Position numbers and translations under genes: made by a program
Assembly (NCBI GenBank): GCA_000739515.1
Contig: DF820455.1
Location: forward strand, 917,128 to 981,127
Length of the DNA: 64,000 bases
Source: Candidatus Moduliflexus flocculans
Lineage (GTDB): Bacteria; Moduliflexota; Moduliflexia; Moduliflexales; Moduliflexaceae
Direction: 5' to 3'
The notes under the pieces: model-generated
What the model saw: only the letters and a program-made list of their open reading frames with translations
The model's database searches: none
What the model was told of the DNA's origin: nothing
Shown: piece after piece, positions 34,988 through 42,968 of the stretch
Position numbering within the stretch: the stretch's first letter is position 1
Layout: each line of letters starts with the position of its first letter

Positions 34988-36925
34988 ATGAAATATGCTC
35001 TCGGATGCATTGCGCCGTATCCTGAACTCGCTTCACTGGTCGCCGAAGTCGGACGGGAACTCCATCGCGACATTCTCATTCAAATCGGAGATTTGGAAGA
35101 AGGGGCGCGTCTGGCTCTTCAAATGGAAGAGCAAGGCATAGATGTCGTGATTAGCCGGGGCGGCACGGCCATCGCCATCAAAGAGACTGTTACCGATCTT
35201 CCGGTCGTCGAAGTTCAGGTGAGCGGATTTGATATTATTCGTTCACTGCACAAGGCAAAACAACACGCAAACAACATTGCCATCGTCGGCTTTGAGCCGT
35301 TTACCTATGAACCGGAAGATCTCGGAGAAATGTTAGGGATCAATCTGACAGTCGTTTCACTCAAGGCCGTCTGGTACGGCCAACCCCGTTATATCGAAGA
35401 AGAACTCAGGACGATTCAGCAACAAGGCTACACCTGTATTGTCGGCGACAACATTTCCGTCCATGTCGCGGAAAAATTGGGGATGTGCGGGCATCTCATC
35501 ACCTCGGGAAAAGAAGCGGTTCTCCACGCGCTTCTCGAAGCCGAACGGGTGGCAATAGTCCGGCAGCAGGAAATCGAGAAAGCCAAACGCGCCAAAAGTA
35601 TTATTGAATTTGCCTACGAAGGCATTATCAGTATAGATCGCGAAGGAATCATCGATATTTTCAACCCCAGAGCCGAAGCCATTTTTTCCCGGAAAGCCTA
35701 CAAAGTCATCGGGAAACACATTGACGAAGTCCTCCCGGCGATGAACCTGTCGCACACCCTGCGAACCGGCTTCCAGGAGCGAGAAAAAATGTTGGCCATT
35801 GATGGAATCCATGTGCTGGCCAACATTATTCCGATTACCGTCAGCGAACAGGTTGTGCGAGTTGTGGCGACTTTTCAGAAAACCTCGCAGATTCAACGCA
35901 TGGAACAAAAGATTCGGGAAGAGTTTTATCTCAGAGGTCACACTGCCGAGTATCGCTTTCAGGATATTGTCGGCGAGACTCGCATCATTCAGCAGGTGAA
36001 AGAAGAAGCCAGAGATTATGCCCAAATCGATCTGCCGATTTTAATTTATGGCGAGACCGGCACCGGCAAAGAACTCTTTGCTCAGGCGATCCACAATGCG
36101 AGCGCCAGACACGACAAGCCATTTATCGCCTTTAATTGCGCGGCGCTTCCTGAACATCTGCTCGAAAGCGAGTTATTCGGCTATGTTGAAGGCGCTTTTA
36201 CCGGGGCCGCGAAGAAAGGCCGGGCGGGCCTGTTCGAACAAGCCCATGGCGGAACGATTTTTCTCGATGAAATCGGAGAAATTTCGACGGGAATTCAGGC
36301 GCGGCTCTTGCGAGTCCTCCAGGAGTCGAAAATTCGGCGATTGGGCGATGAACGGGTCACGCCAATTGATATCCGGATCATCGTGGCCACCAATAAAAAA
36401 CTGGCACAATTAGTCGAAGAAGGAAATTTTCGCGATGATTTGTATTATCGCATTAATGTCTTACAATTGACGCTCCCCTCTTTGCGAGAGAGAAAGGAAG
36501 ACATTCCGCTCCTCATCGACTTTTTCCTGAAAAAATATGCGCAACGGCTCAATAAAGCGATTGAAGGGGTCTCGCGAGACGGCATGAATCTGTTGCTTGA
36601 GTACGATTGGCCTGGCAATATCCGTCAATTGGAAAATATCGTTGAACGCCTGATGGTCAGAAGCAAAGAGCGTCACATCATGACCAACTCGATCAGAGAC
36701 GTGATGCAGTCACTCCGAGGGTATGCGGCTGCTCCAGACACTCAAACGCCGAGCCGGAACGCTTCCCCAGAATCATCGTTTTCGCTCCCACTCACGGCAA
36801 GCCTGGCAGAGCTTGAGAAGATGATCATCCAACAAGTGATCCGTGAAGAACGCGGCAATAAAGGCGCTGCCGCTGAGCGGCTTCATATCGGACGAACAAC
36901 GTTGTGGCGAAAATTGCAGCAATAA
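34988..36925 (+). CDS. PrpR-type sigma-54-dependent activator
   Basis: About 645 residues from the ATG at 34988 (MKYALGCIAPYPELA); a TTG at 34970 would add six. Domains: PrpR_N ligand-sensing region about 1-190 (VVISRGGTAIAIKE, LVEVQVSGFDIIR in type), PAS about 205-315, AAA+ about 335-565 with GETGTGKELFAQAIH (Walker A), the sigma-54 contact loop ELFGYVEGAFTGAAKKG, FLDEIGE (Walker B), and a Fis-type helix-turn-helix at the end (NKGAAAERLHIGRTTLWRKLQQ). It should bind the palindromes just after its stop and activate the next operon when a catabolic ligand binds the N-terminal domain. Confidence 0.92.
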   Translation: MKYALGCIAPYPELASLVAEVGRELHRDILIQIGDLEEGARLALQMEEQGIDVVISRGGTAIAIKETVTDLPVVEVQVSGFDIIRSLHKAKQHANNIAIVGFEPFTYEPEDLGEMLGINLTVVSLKAVWYGQPRYIEEELRTIQQQGYTCIVGDNISVHVAEKLGMCGHLITSGKEAVLHALLEAERVAIVRQQEIEKAKRAKSIIEFAYEGIISIDREGIIDIFNPRAEAIFSRKAYKVIGKHIDEVLPAMNLSHTLRTGFQEREKMLAIDGIHVLANIIPITVSEQVVRVVATFQKTSQIQRMEQKIREEFYLRGHTAEYRFQDIVGETRIIQQVKEEARDYAQIDLPILIYGETGTGKELFAQAIHNASARHDKPFIAFNCAALPEHLLESELFGYVEGAFTGAAKKGRAGLFEQAHGGTIFLDEIGEISTGIQARLLRVLQESKIRRLGDERVTPIDIRIIVATNKKLAQLVEEGNFRDDLYYRINVLQLTLPSLRERKEDIPLLIDFFLKKYAQRLNKAIEGVSRDGMNLLLEYDWPGNIRQLENIVERLMVRSKERHIMTNSIRDVMQSLRGYAAAPDTQTPSRNASPESSFSLPLTASLAELEKMIIQQVIREERGNKGAAAERLHIGRTTLWRKLQQ

Positions 36926-36932
36926 TTCACAT

Positions 36933-36990
36933 TGAAACATTGTTTCAATATGAACCATCAAAACCTTTTAAAATGTTTCGTAACGAAACA
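36933..36990. promoter_or_regulatory. Two palindromic upstream activator sites
   Basis: Site A, 36933-36947: TGAAAC-ATT-GTTTCA. Site B, 36974-36990: TGTTTCG-TAA-CGAAACA. Both use the half-site GAAACA/TGTTTC, and lie about 90-145 bases upstream of the -24 element, the normal distance for a sigma-54 activator. The adjacent PrpR-type regulator is the obvious candidate to bind them. Confidence 0.75.
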
Positions 36991-37077
36991 ATGTCTGAGA
37001 ATTTTATCAACGCAAAATAACGCTTCAATCGGCGATCTCCCTTGTAAATAAAGCTTTTTACGACATATACTCTCGCC

Positions 37078-37092
37078 TGGCATGAAAGCTGC
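37078..37092 (+). promoter_or_regulatory. Sigma-54 (-24/-12) promoter of the acid-sugar operon
   Basis: TGGCATGAAAGCTGC fits the TGGCAYG-N4-YTGC consensus with the required 10 bases between the GG and GC pairs. Transcription should start near 37104, about 50 bases before the GTG start of the kinase gene. It directly follows a sigma-54 activator gene and its palindromes. Confidence 0.85.
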
Positions 37093-37154
37093 TTTAATAA
37101 AAGTTCACACGAAGACCACTTCATGAATTTTCCTCTCGCTGAAAGGTGTGAACC

Positions 37155-38474
37155 GTGATTTATATTATTGCAGATGATCTGACCGGAGCCACCGATACTG
37201 GCGTGCAATTCTCCAAACAGGGATATACAACGGATGTTGTCATTATCTCGGACGCCGATGATACGCATTTAGCCAGCATTCGAGACCTGACGAACACCGT
37301 TGATGCGCTGGTTGTGGACACCGAGACGCGCGAAACAGATGCCGCCACGGCGCGTGCGCGTCTCCGGCAGGTCTTGCAGGCGCTTCCGCTAAGTGATGCT
37401 GATATTCTCTATAAAAAGGTTGATTCCACGTTGCGGGGAAATGTTGGCGCGGAACTGGATGAATGCCTGAACGCGCTGAAGAAGGATGTCTGCCTTTTTA
37501 CGCCGTCCTTCCCTCAAAACAAACGCATTACAGTCGAAGGATATCTCATCGTGCACGATCAGCCGTTAGGACTGAGCGAATATTACGCCGGGAGTTTAGA
37601 CCCTGGCGAAGCCTCTTACATTCCTTCGCTTTTGCAGCAAGATACGGCGCTCCCTATTGCAAGAATTGACCTGAAAGATGTGGCTCAGGGGGAAGAAGCG
37701 ATTGCCCGAAAGATTCGCGACTTCATCGAGCAAAAGAAAAAAATTCTTGTGATTGATGCGATGAACGACCACCAATTACGCGAGATTCTTCAGGGCAGCT
37801 TTCAGGTGCAATCATCAATATTGTATGCCGGGTCCGCCGGGTTGGCAAACGCGATTTCCGAAATCTGCAACGGAAAACATGCCACCGCAGTTTCGCCAAA
37901 CCGCACGGAGGAATCGGTCATGATTGTCTGCGGTTCCATGCGTTCGATTGCGCATCGCCAGATTGAATTTCTCAAACATCGAGTGGCGCTGCGTGACATC
38001 GCTCTTGATGTTGAACGTCTTCTTAGCGCGAAAGACGCGTATTTGCAGCACATTCTTGCCGACGCGCGTTCTTCCGTTCAGAACGAATCGCCGCATATCG
38101 TCTTGTATCCTGATCCTGTGTTTACTGACGCACAGACCTCTGAAGCCCTGTTGTCGCGATACCACCTGAACTTCCGAAGTTTAGGGGTGATCATTCGAGA
38201 TTCTTTGGCGGAACTGGCCATGCGCATTTGCGAAGCGGTGTCTATCAATAATCTCATTCTTACCGGAGGCGATACCGCGATTGGGGTCTGTGAACGTTTA
38301 GGCATTCGTCAATTGACGATTGTCGAGGAATTGCTTCCGGGCATTCCTCTTTCGCTTGGGCGCTCAGCAACACAGAACGCACTCAACATTGTCACCAAAG
38401 CCGGAGGATTCGGAGAGGAAGACGCGTTATATGTCGTATTTCAAAAACTTGCACAACAAAGGAGTTTACGATGA
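37155..38474 (+). CDS. Four-carbon acid-sugar kinase family protein (DtnK/OtnK-like)
   Basis: 439 residues, GTG start with AAAGGTG 7 bases upstream. Family marks (DUF1537): IADDLTGATDTGVQFSKQG, YKKVDSTLRGNVGAEL, and the C-terminal nucleotide part ILTGGDTAIGVCERLG. Characterised members phosphorylate D-threonate, D- or L-erythronate or related 2-keto acids with ATP. The next gene is a PdxA2-type dehydrogenase, the exact pair that turns D-threonate via its 4-phosphate into DHAP and CO2. The other genes of this cluster are not needed for that route, so the true substrate may be larger. Confidence 0.88.
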   Translation: MIYIIADDLTGATDTGVQFSKQGYTTDVVIISDADDTHLASIRDLTNTVDALVVDTETRETDAATARARLRQVLQALPLSDADILYKKVDSTLRGNVGAELDECLNALKKDVCLFTPSFPQNKRITVEGYLIVHDQPLGLSEYYAGSLDPGEASYIPSLLQQDTALPIARIDLKDVAQGEEAIARKIRDFIEQKKKILVIDAMNDHQLREILQGSFQVQSSILYAGSAGLANAISEICNGKHATAVSPNRTEESVMIVCGSMRSIAHRQIEFLKHRVALRDIALDVERLLSAKDAYLQHILADARSSVQNESPHIVLYPDPVFTDAQTSEALLSRYHLNFRSLGVIIRDSLAELAMRICEAVSINNLILTGGDTAIGVCERLGIRQLTIVEELLPGIPLSLGRSATQNALNIVTKAGGFGEEDALYVVFQKLAQQRSLR

Positions 38475-39508
38475 CTGATGTTTATCGTCCGCTGATTGGA
38501 ATCAGCGCCGGAGATCCCGCCGGGATTGGGCCGGAAGTCACGGCAAAAGCGCTGGCGTTGCCTCAAATGTATGAACGTTGCCGTCCATTAGTGGTGGCTG
38601 AAACTGAGCTGATGCGAGCCGCAGTCCGATTTTCAGGACTCTCGTTGGACGTTCATCCCGTCAGTTCACCCCAGGAAGGGCATTATATCGCAGGCGTCCT
38701 GGATGTCCTGGATTTAAAAAATATTGATGGCGCGGCGATTCCCTACAAACAGGTCTCTGCCGAATGTGGCCGGGCCGCGTTTGAGTATGTGAAAACCGTG
38801 ATTGAACTGGCCAACGCAAAAGAGATTGACGCGACGGTGACCGGTCCGATCAATAAAGAAGCTATCAATCTCGCAGGCTTCCATTATGCCGGACATACCG
38901 AGATTTACGCGAAACTCACGGAGACCAAAGAGTATGCCATGATGTTGATGCACGAACGCTTCCGCGTGATTCACGTGTCCACGCATGTTTCGCTGCGGCA
39001 GGCGTGCGACCGTGTCAAACAGGAGCGGGTTTACCGGGTGATTCGCCTGGCGCAAGACGCGCTGAAGCAGTTAGGCATACAGACTCCGAGAATCGCGGTG
39101 GCAGGCTTGAATCCGCATGCCGGGGAAAATGGCATGTTCGGGCGCGAGGAAATCGAGGAAATTACCCCCGCCATTCAACGGGCTTGTCAGGAGGGCTTGC
39201 GGGTAGAAGGGCCGTTCCCGCCTGATACGGTGTTCTCGAAAATGGCTGGCGGACAATATGATATTGTCGTTGTGATGTACCACGATCAGGGACATATCCC
39301 GACCAAATTGCGCGGGTTCCAATATGACGAGGCCACCGACACCTGGAACGCGATGTCCGGGGTGAACATCACTTGCGGCCTGCCGATCATCCGCGTCTCT
39401 GTCGATCATGGCACCGCATTCGACAAAGCCGGCGAAGGGCGCGCAAACCCCGAAAGCATGATTCAAGCGATTGAAATTGCCGCGCAATTTGCCGCGCAGC
39501 GAATATAA
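38471..39508 (+). CDS. PdxA-family 4-phosphate dehydrogenase (PdxA2-like)
   Basis: 345 residues, overlapping the kinase stop by 4 bases (ATGA). Marks of the family are GISAGDPAGIGPEVTAKAL, TGPINKEAINLAGFHYAGHTEIYA with the metal-binding His, GLNPHAGENG, and VVVMYHDQGHIPTKL. PdxA oxidises and decarboxylates 4-hydroxythreonine 4-phosphate for vitamin B6; PdxA2 paralogues next to a DUF1537 kinase instead oxidise D-threonate 4-phosphate or D-erythronate 4-phosphate. The context clearly favours the second role. Confidence 0.9.
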   Translation: MTDVYRPLIGISAGDPAGIGPEVTAKALALPQMYERCRPLVVAETELMRAAVRFSGLSLDVHPVSSPQEGHYIAGVLDVLDLKNIDGAAIPYKQVSAECGRAAFEYVKTVIELANAKEIDATVTGPINKEAINLAGFHYAGHTEIYAKLTETKEYAMMLMHERFRVIHVSTHVSLRQACDRVKQERVYRVIRLAQDALKQLGIQTPRIAVAGLNPHAGENGMFGREEIEEITPAIQRACQEGLRVEGPFPPDTVFSKMAGGQYDIVVVMYHDQGHIPTKLRGFQYDEATDTWNAMSGVNITCGLPIIRVSVDHGTAFDKAGEGRANPESMIQAIEIAAQFAAQRI

Positions 39509-39525
39509 AGAGGAGAGAAAATCCA

Positions 39526-40683
39526 ATGAAAGATTTTTTGTTTCAAATGCCTCGAACCATTGAAATGGGATATGGCAAAAGCCGTCATATCGCCTCATTT
39601 GTGAAGAATTTAGGGCTGAAAAATGCCCTGTTAGTGGTCGATCATCAACTGAAAAAACTGGGCCTGCTGGACGATATTTTCAACAGCCTGAACGATGGGG
39701 CGGTGGCGTTTCATGTGTTTGATGACATTACACGCGAACCAACCATTACTGACGTCGATCAGGCTATCAAGGATTTGAAGGTGGGAACAGTGTTTGACGG
39801 CGTGATTGGCATCGGAGGTGGCAGCGCCATTGATGTCGCCAAATTGCTGGCAGTGTCCGGTGGTTTTGACGGTTCGGTGAAAGAGTATGTCGGGACGAAT
39901 ATCGTGAAACAACGGGGAGTCCCGATGATGATTCTGCCGACCACGTCAGGCACCGGCGCAGAAGCGACCCCAAACGCCATTGTCCACAATGTTGAAGCCG
40001 AGTGTAAGCAAGGCGTGGTCAGCCCGTATTTGATTCCGGATGTCGTCATTCTCGATCCGGATCTGACGCTGACGCTGCCGCCGAAAGTCACGGCAGAAAC
40101 CGGTCTTGACGCATTTACTCACGCAATTGAATGCTTTATCTGCAATAAAGCGACCCCGATGAGCGATCTGGTGTCTCTGGAATCTATGCGCCTGATGACA
40201 ACATACCTGCGCCAGGCTGTCAACAACGGCCAGGATCGCGAGGCGCGTTATTATACCGCATTAGGCAGTTTGTATGGCGGGATTGCGATTGCCAATTCCG
40301 GCACTGGCGGCGTACATGCGCTGGCGTATCCGTTAGGCGGCAAATATCATATCACGCATGGCTTATCGAATGCGATCCTGCTCGCAGAGGTGATGAAATT
40401 CAACGCTCCGGCAGTGCCGGAGAAATTCGTCCGGGTGGCGAAAGTCATGGGACTGAAGACCGCAGGACGTTCTCAAGAAGAGATCGTGTCCTCTACGGTG
40501 ACAGCCATTAAAGATTTCGTGCGTGATGTCGGAATTACGCTCAACAATTTTGAGGCGACCGATCTGGTGCTGTCCGATTTGGCGCAGTCGGCCATGACCG
40601 TCCAGCGTCTGTTGCAGAATAACCCAAGAACGATTACGCGTGAAGACGCTGAAAACATCTATCGAACCTCACTCCGGTCATAG
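39526..40683 (+). CDS. Iron-containing alcohol dehydrogenase
   Basis: 385 residues, group III Fe-ADH. NAD(P) site GVIGIGGGSAIDVAKLLA and PTTSGTGAEATPNAI; metal ligands in GLDAFTHAIE and GGVHALAYPLGGKYHITHG. Such enzymes reduce or oxidise short aldehydes, hydroxy acids or semialdehydes; relatives include lactaldehyde, 1,3-propanediol and hydroxyacid-oxoacid enzymes. In this operon it most likely oxidises a hydroxy acid or reduces an aldehyde released by the aldolase. GAGGAGAG precedes the ATG. Confidence 0.9.
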   Translation: MKDFLFQMPRTIEMGYGKSRHIASFVKNLGLKNALLVVDHQLKKLGLLDDIFNSLNDGAVAFHVFDDITREPTITDVDQAIKDLKVGTVFDGVIGIGGGSAIDVAKLLAVSGGFDGSVKEYVGTNIVKQRGVPMMILPTTSGTGAEATPNAIVHNVEAECKQGVVSPYLIPDVVILDPDLTLTLPPKVTAETGLDAFTHAIECFICNKATPMSDLVSLESMRLMTTYLRQAVNNGQDREARYYTALGSLYGGIAIANSGTGGVHALAYPLGGKYHITHGLSNAILLAEVMKFNAPAVPEKFVRVAKVMGLKTAGRSQEEIVSSTVTAIKDFVRDVGITLNNFEATDLVLSDLAQSAMTVQRLLQNNPRTITREDAENIYRTSLRS

Positions 40684-40724
40684 CGAAAAAACGCTTATAG
40701 ACCTGAATTGCAGGAGAAGACATT

Positions 40725-41624
40725 ATGGTTATAGAAGGCATCTTGCCAGCGATTATTACGCCAATGGATGATAATGAACACCTGAATTTACACGAATTGG
40801 CCGTCCAAATCCACCGGCAATTAAACGCCGGAGTCAATGGGATTTTTTGTTTGGGGACAAATGGCGAATTCTACTCGTTGAATGAGCAGGAAAAACTTCA
40901 GGTGATCGCCAAAACCTGCGACGTGGTGAAGAAACAAGTGCCGGTGATTGCCGGCGTAGGATGCATCACGACGAGGGAAACCATACGGCTTGCGCAAGAG
41001 GCTGAGAACATCGGGGTTGATGCTGTTTCGGTCATTACGCCGTATTTTATCAAGTGTTCTCAGGATGATCTCTTGAAGCATTATACGGCTGTGGCAGAGG
41101 CGGTGAAACTTCCGGTGTTTCTCTACGCGATTCCAGCCCGCACGACGAATGACATCGAGCCGGAAACGTTGGAGATACTGGCAAAGATCGATAACATTGT
41201 CGCCATCAAAGATAGCAGCGGAGATTTTGAGAAGGTCAAAAAATATATCGAGGTCTCGAAAAACCGAGAGGATTTTGCGGTATTTCTCGGCACCGATTCG
41301 CTAATTTTAGAAGGGCTGATGAATGGCGCGGTCGGCTCGCTGTCTGGCCTCGCAAACGTCGCGCCGGAACTGATCTGCAACATCTATAACAGTTATAAGA
41401 ATCATGATCTCGAAGCGGCCAAACGGTACCAGGAACAGACGATCGAACTTCGCAAAATTTTACAGCTTGGCAATCCCAATTCAATGACCAAACGGGCGGT
41501 CAGACTGTTAGGTTTTCCAGTTGGGCCGTGCCGAGAACCTGCCAATATCGCTGACGCTGACATTGATGAACAAATACGGCAGATTTTAACCGGGTTGCAG
41601 TTGATGTCGTACACGAAGTCATGA
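40725..41624 (+). CDS. DapA/NanA-family aldolase or dehydratase
   Basis: 299 residues, class I TIM barrel. The GTNGEFYSL motif, the tyrosine in FLYAIPARTT and the Schiff-base lysine in IVAIKDSSGD are present. Family members include dihydrodipicolinate synthase, N-acetylneuraminate lyase, 2-keto-3-deoxygluconate aldolase and ketodeoxyglucarate dehydratase. The catabolic operon makes a 2-keto-3-deoxy-acid aldolase or a sialate-like lyase more likely than lysine biosynthesis; sequence alone does not decide. GGAGAAG precedes the ATG. Confidence 0.88.
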   Translation: MVIEGILPAIITPMDDNEHLNLHELAVQIHRQLNAGVNGIFCLGTNGEFYSLNEQEKLQVIAKTCDVVKKQVPVIAGVGCITTRETIRLAQEAENIGVDAVSVITPYFIKCSQDDLLKHYTAVAEAVKLPVFLYAIPARTTNDIEPETLEILAKIDNIVAIKDSSGDFEKVKKYIEVSKNREDFAVFLGTDSLILEGLMNGAVGSLSGLANVAPELICNIYNSYKNHDLEAAKRYQEQTIELRKILQLGNPNSMTKRAVRLLGFPVGPCREPANIADADIDEQIRQILTGLQLMSYTKS

Positions 41625-41640
41625 ATTTTTAAAAGGTTTC

Positions 41641-41690
41641 AGGAGTGTCAAATCTTGATTTGACAGGCGAAATCGAGATTTCGCACTCCT
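41641..41690. repeat. AGGAGTG-CACTCCT bounded double hairpin
   Basis: A 50-bp unit flanked by AGGAGTG and its mirror CACTCCT, containing two small stems (TGTCAAATC-TTGATTTGACA and GCGAAATC-GATTTCGC). The same ends bound the 69-bp element at 51703-51771. The remaining 190 bases to the binding-protein gene hold a weak 61-codon frame (41703-41888) that I do not believe is a gene. Confidence 0.75.
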
Positions 41691-41884
41691 AAAAAAGAGG
41701 AGGTGAGGCCGGGGTACCTTAAAGATCGTGATTTTCTGCCTGAACACACCCGATCACTTCAGCTCGGGCGCAGGCTCGTTTCGCAACGTTCGGTAAACCA
41801 TGATGCAGCAAATGAACGTCGCCTTGAAAATGCTCTTGAAGAGAGTATTCTCCTGGCGGACAACAACAACACGGAGAACTGGTT

Positions 41885-42901
41885 ATGAAAAAATTATTGA
41901 GTATCGTATTCGCATTGACCCTTGTCGTGGCAATCTCAGCAGGCGAGAGCGCCGCACAGTCAGACGCCGCCAAGAATGCCAGCATACTTTTCGCCACCTT
42001 TGAAGTCGGAACAAGTAACTACAACGTTTCAGCCGAGCTTGCCAAGCTTTGGGAAAGCAACGGCATTGGCAAAGTTGATGTTCAACCGATTTCTCCTGGC
42101 GGCATGGGAGCGCCGTATCTGTTTCACTACGGGAAAGCCGATATGGCCTTCATTAACGGCGCGCCTGCAAAATGGGCAAGAGATGAAGGGACGCTTGGCA
42201 AGGAACCGGCGCACGGATATCAAGCCATGATCGGCGAACTCTCTGCTGTCTCAGCCGTCAACTTTTTGACGGAAGACTTCATCAAAAAATATAATGTCAC
42301 CACGATTGAAGAAGCGATTCGTCAAAAATTGCCGATCCGAATCGGATGCAGCCCTGTCGGTTCTATGGATAATGAAGTGGTGCAAATCCTGTTAAAGTAT
42401 TTAGGCGTCTCAGAAGCGGATGTGAAATCATGGGGCGGCGATGTTGTTCATGGCGGCGGTTCAGACCTCGCGTCTATGGTAAAAGACGGAAAGCTTGACT
42501 ACATGCTTGATCATACATCCGTGAACTCATCAACCATGCAAGAAATTTCAATGACCAGTAATGTGCGATTCCTGCAATGGGAAGAGGCAACCATTGATTA
42601 CTTTGTCAAAGAAAAAGGATTTCAACGCGTCACGATTGCTGCGAATTCCTGGAAAGGCCAGGCAAATGAGATCGTGAATGCCGGGACGCCGGATTGTATC
42701 TTCGTGTCAGACAAGTTAAGCGAAGAAGTGGTGTATCAATTGACCAAAATCATGTGTGAAAACAGAGACTATTTGGTAAAAGTCTTCGCTTCCTTAGAAC
42801 CGTTTCATCCTGAAACGTGCTGGCAACCGGAAAAAGTCGGCGGTATTGAACTCCATCCTGGGGCGGCAAGATACTTTAAAGAAGCAGGGTACATGAAATA
42901 A
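41885..42901 (+). CDS. TAXI-family TRAP transporter substrate-binding protein
   Basis: 338 residues. An N-terminal signal (MKKLLSIVFALTLVVAISAGESAAQ) sends it to the periplasm. The TAXI/TTT-type fold is seen in ILFATFEVGTSNYNVSAELAKLW, LFHYGKADMAFINGAPA, IRIGCSPVGSMDNEV and the C-terminal region. It captures an organic anion and delivers it to the fused permease encoded 67 bases downstream. TAXI ligands are poorly known (glutamate, 2-oxoglutarate and few others), so the acid sugar implied by the operon would be unusual. Confidence 0.9.
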   Translation: MKKLLSIVFALTLVVAISAGESAAQSDAAKNASILFATFEVGTSNYNVSAELAKLWESNGIGKVDVQPISPGGMGAPYLFHYGKADMAFINGAPAKWARDEGTLGKEPAHGYQAMIGELSAVSAVNFLTEDFIKKYNVTTIEEAIRQKLPIRIGCSPVGSMDNEVVQILLKYLGVSEADVKSWGGDVVHGGGSDLASMVKDGKLDYMLDHTSVNSSTMQEISMTSNVRFLQWEEATIDYFVKEKGFQRVTIAANSWKGQANEIVNAGTPDCIFVSDKLSEEVVYQLTKIMCENRDYLVKVFASLEPFHPETCWQPEKVGGIELHPGAARYFKEAGYMK

Positions 42902-42916
42902 TTCAAGTTATCGCAG

Positions 42917-42942
42917 AACGGCGTCTGTGGACGCCGTTTTTT
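42917..42942 (+). terminator. Intrinsic terminator between binding protein and permease
   Basis: A perfect 9-bp stem (AACGGCGTC / GACGCCGTT) with a TGTG loop, followed by TTTT. It stands 16 bases after the binding-protein stop and 27 before the permease start. As in many transport operons, it would let much more binding protein than permease be made. Confidence 0.8.
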
Positions 42943-42968
42943 CATCATCGCCTGGGAGGGGAGGTTCT

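Noticed and set aside
36933-36990. Palindromes as an attachment site or transposon end
   Set aside because: Position between a sigma-54 activator gene and a -24/-12 promoter explains them better.
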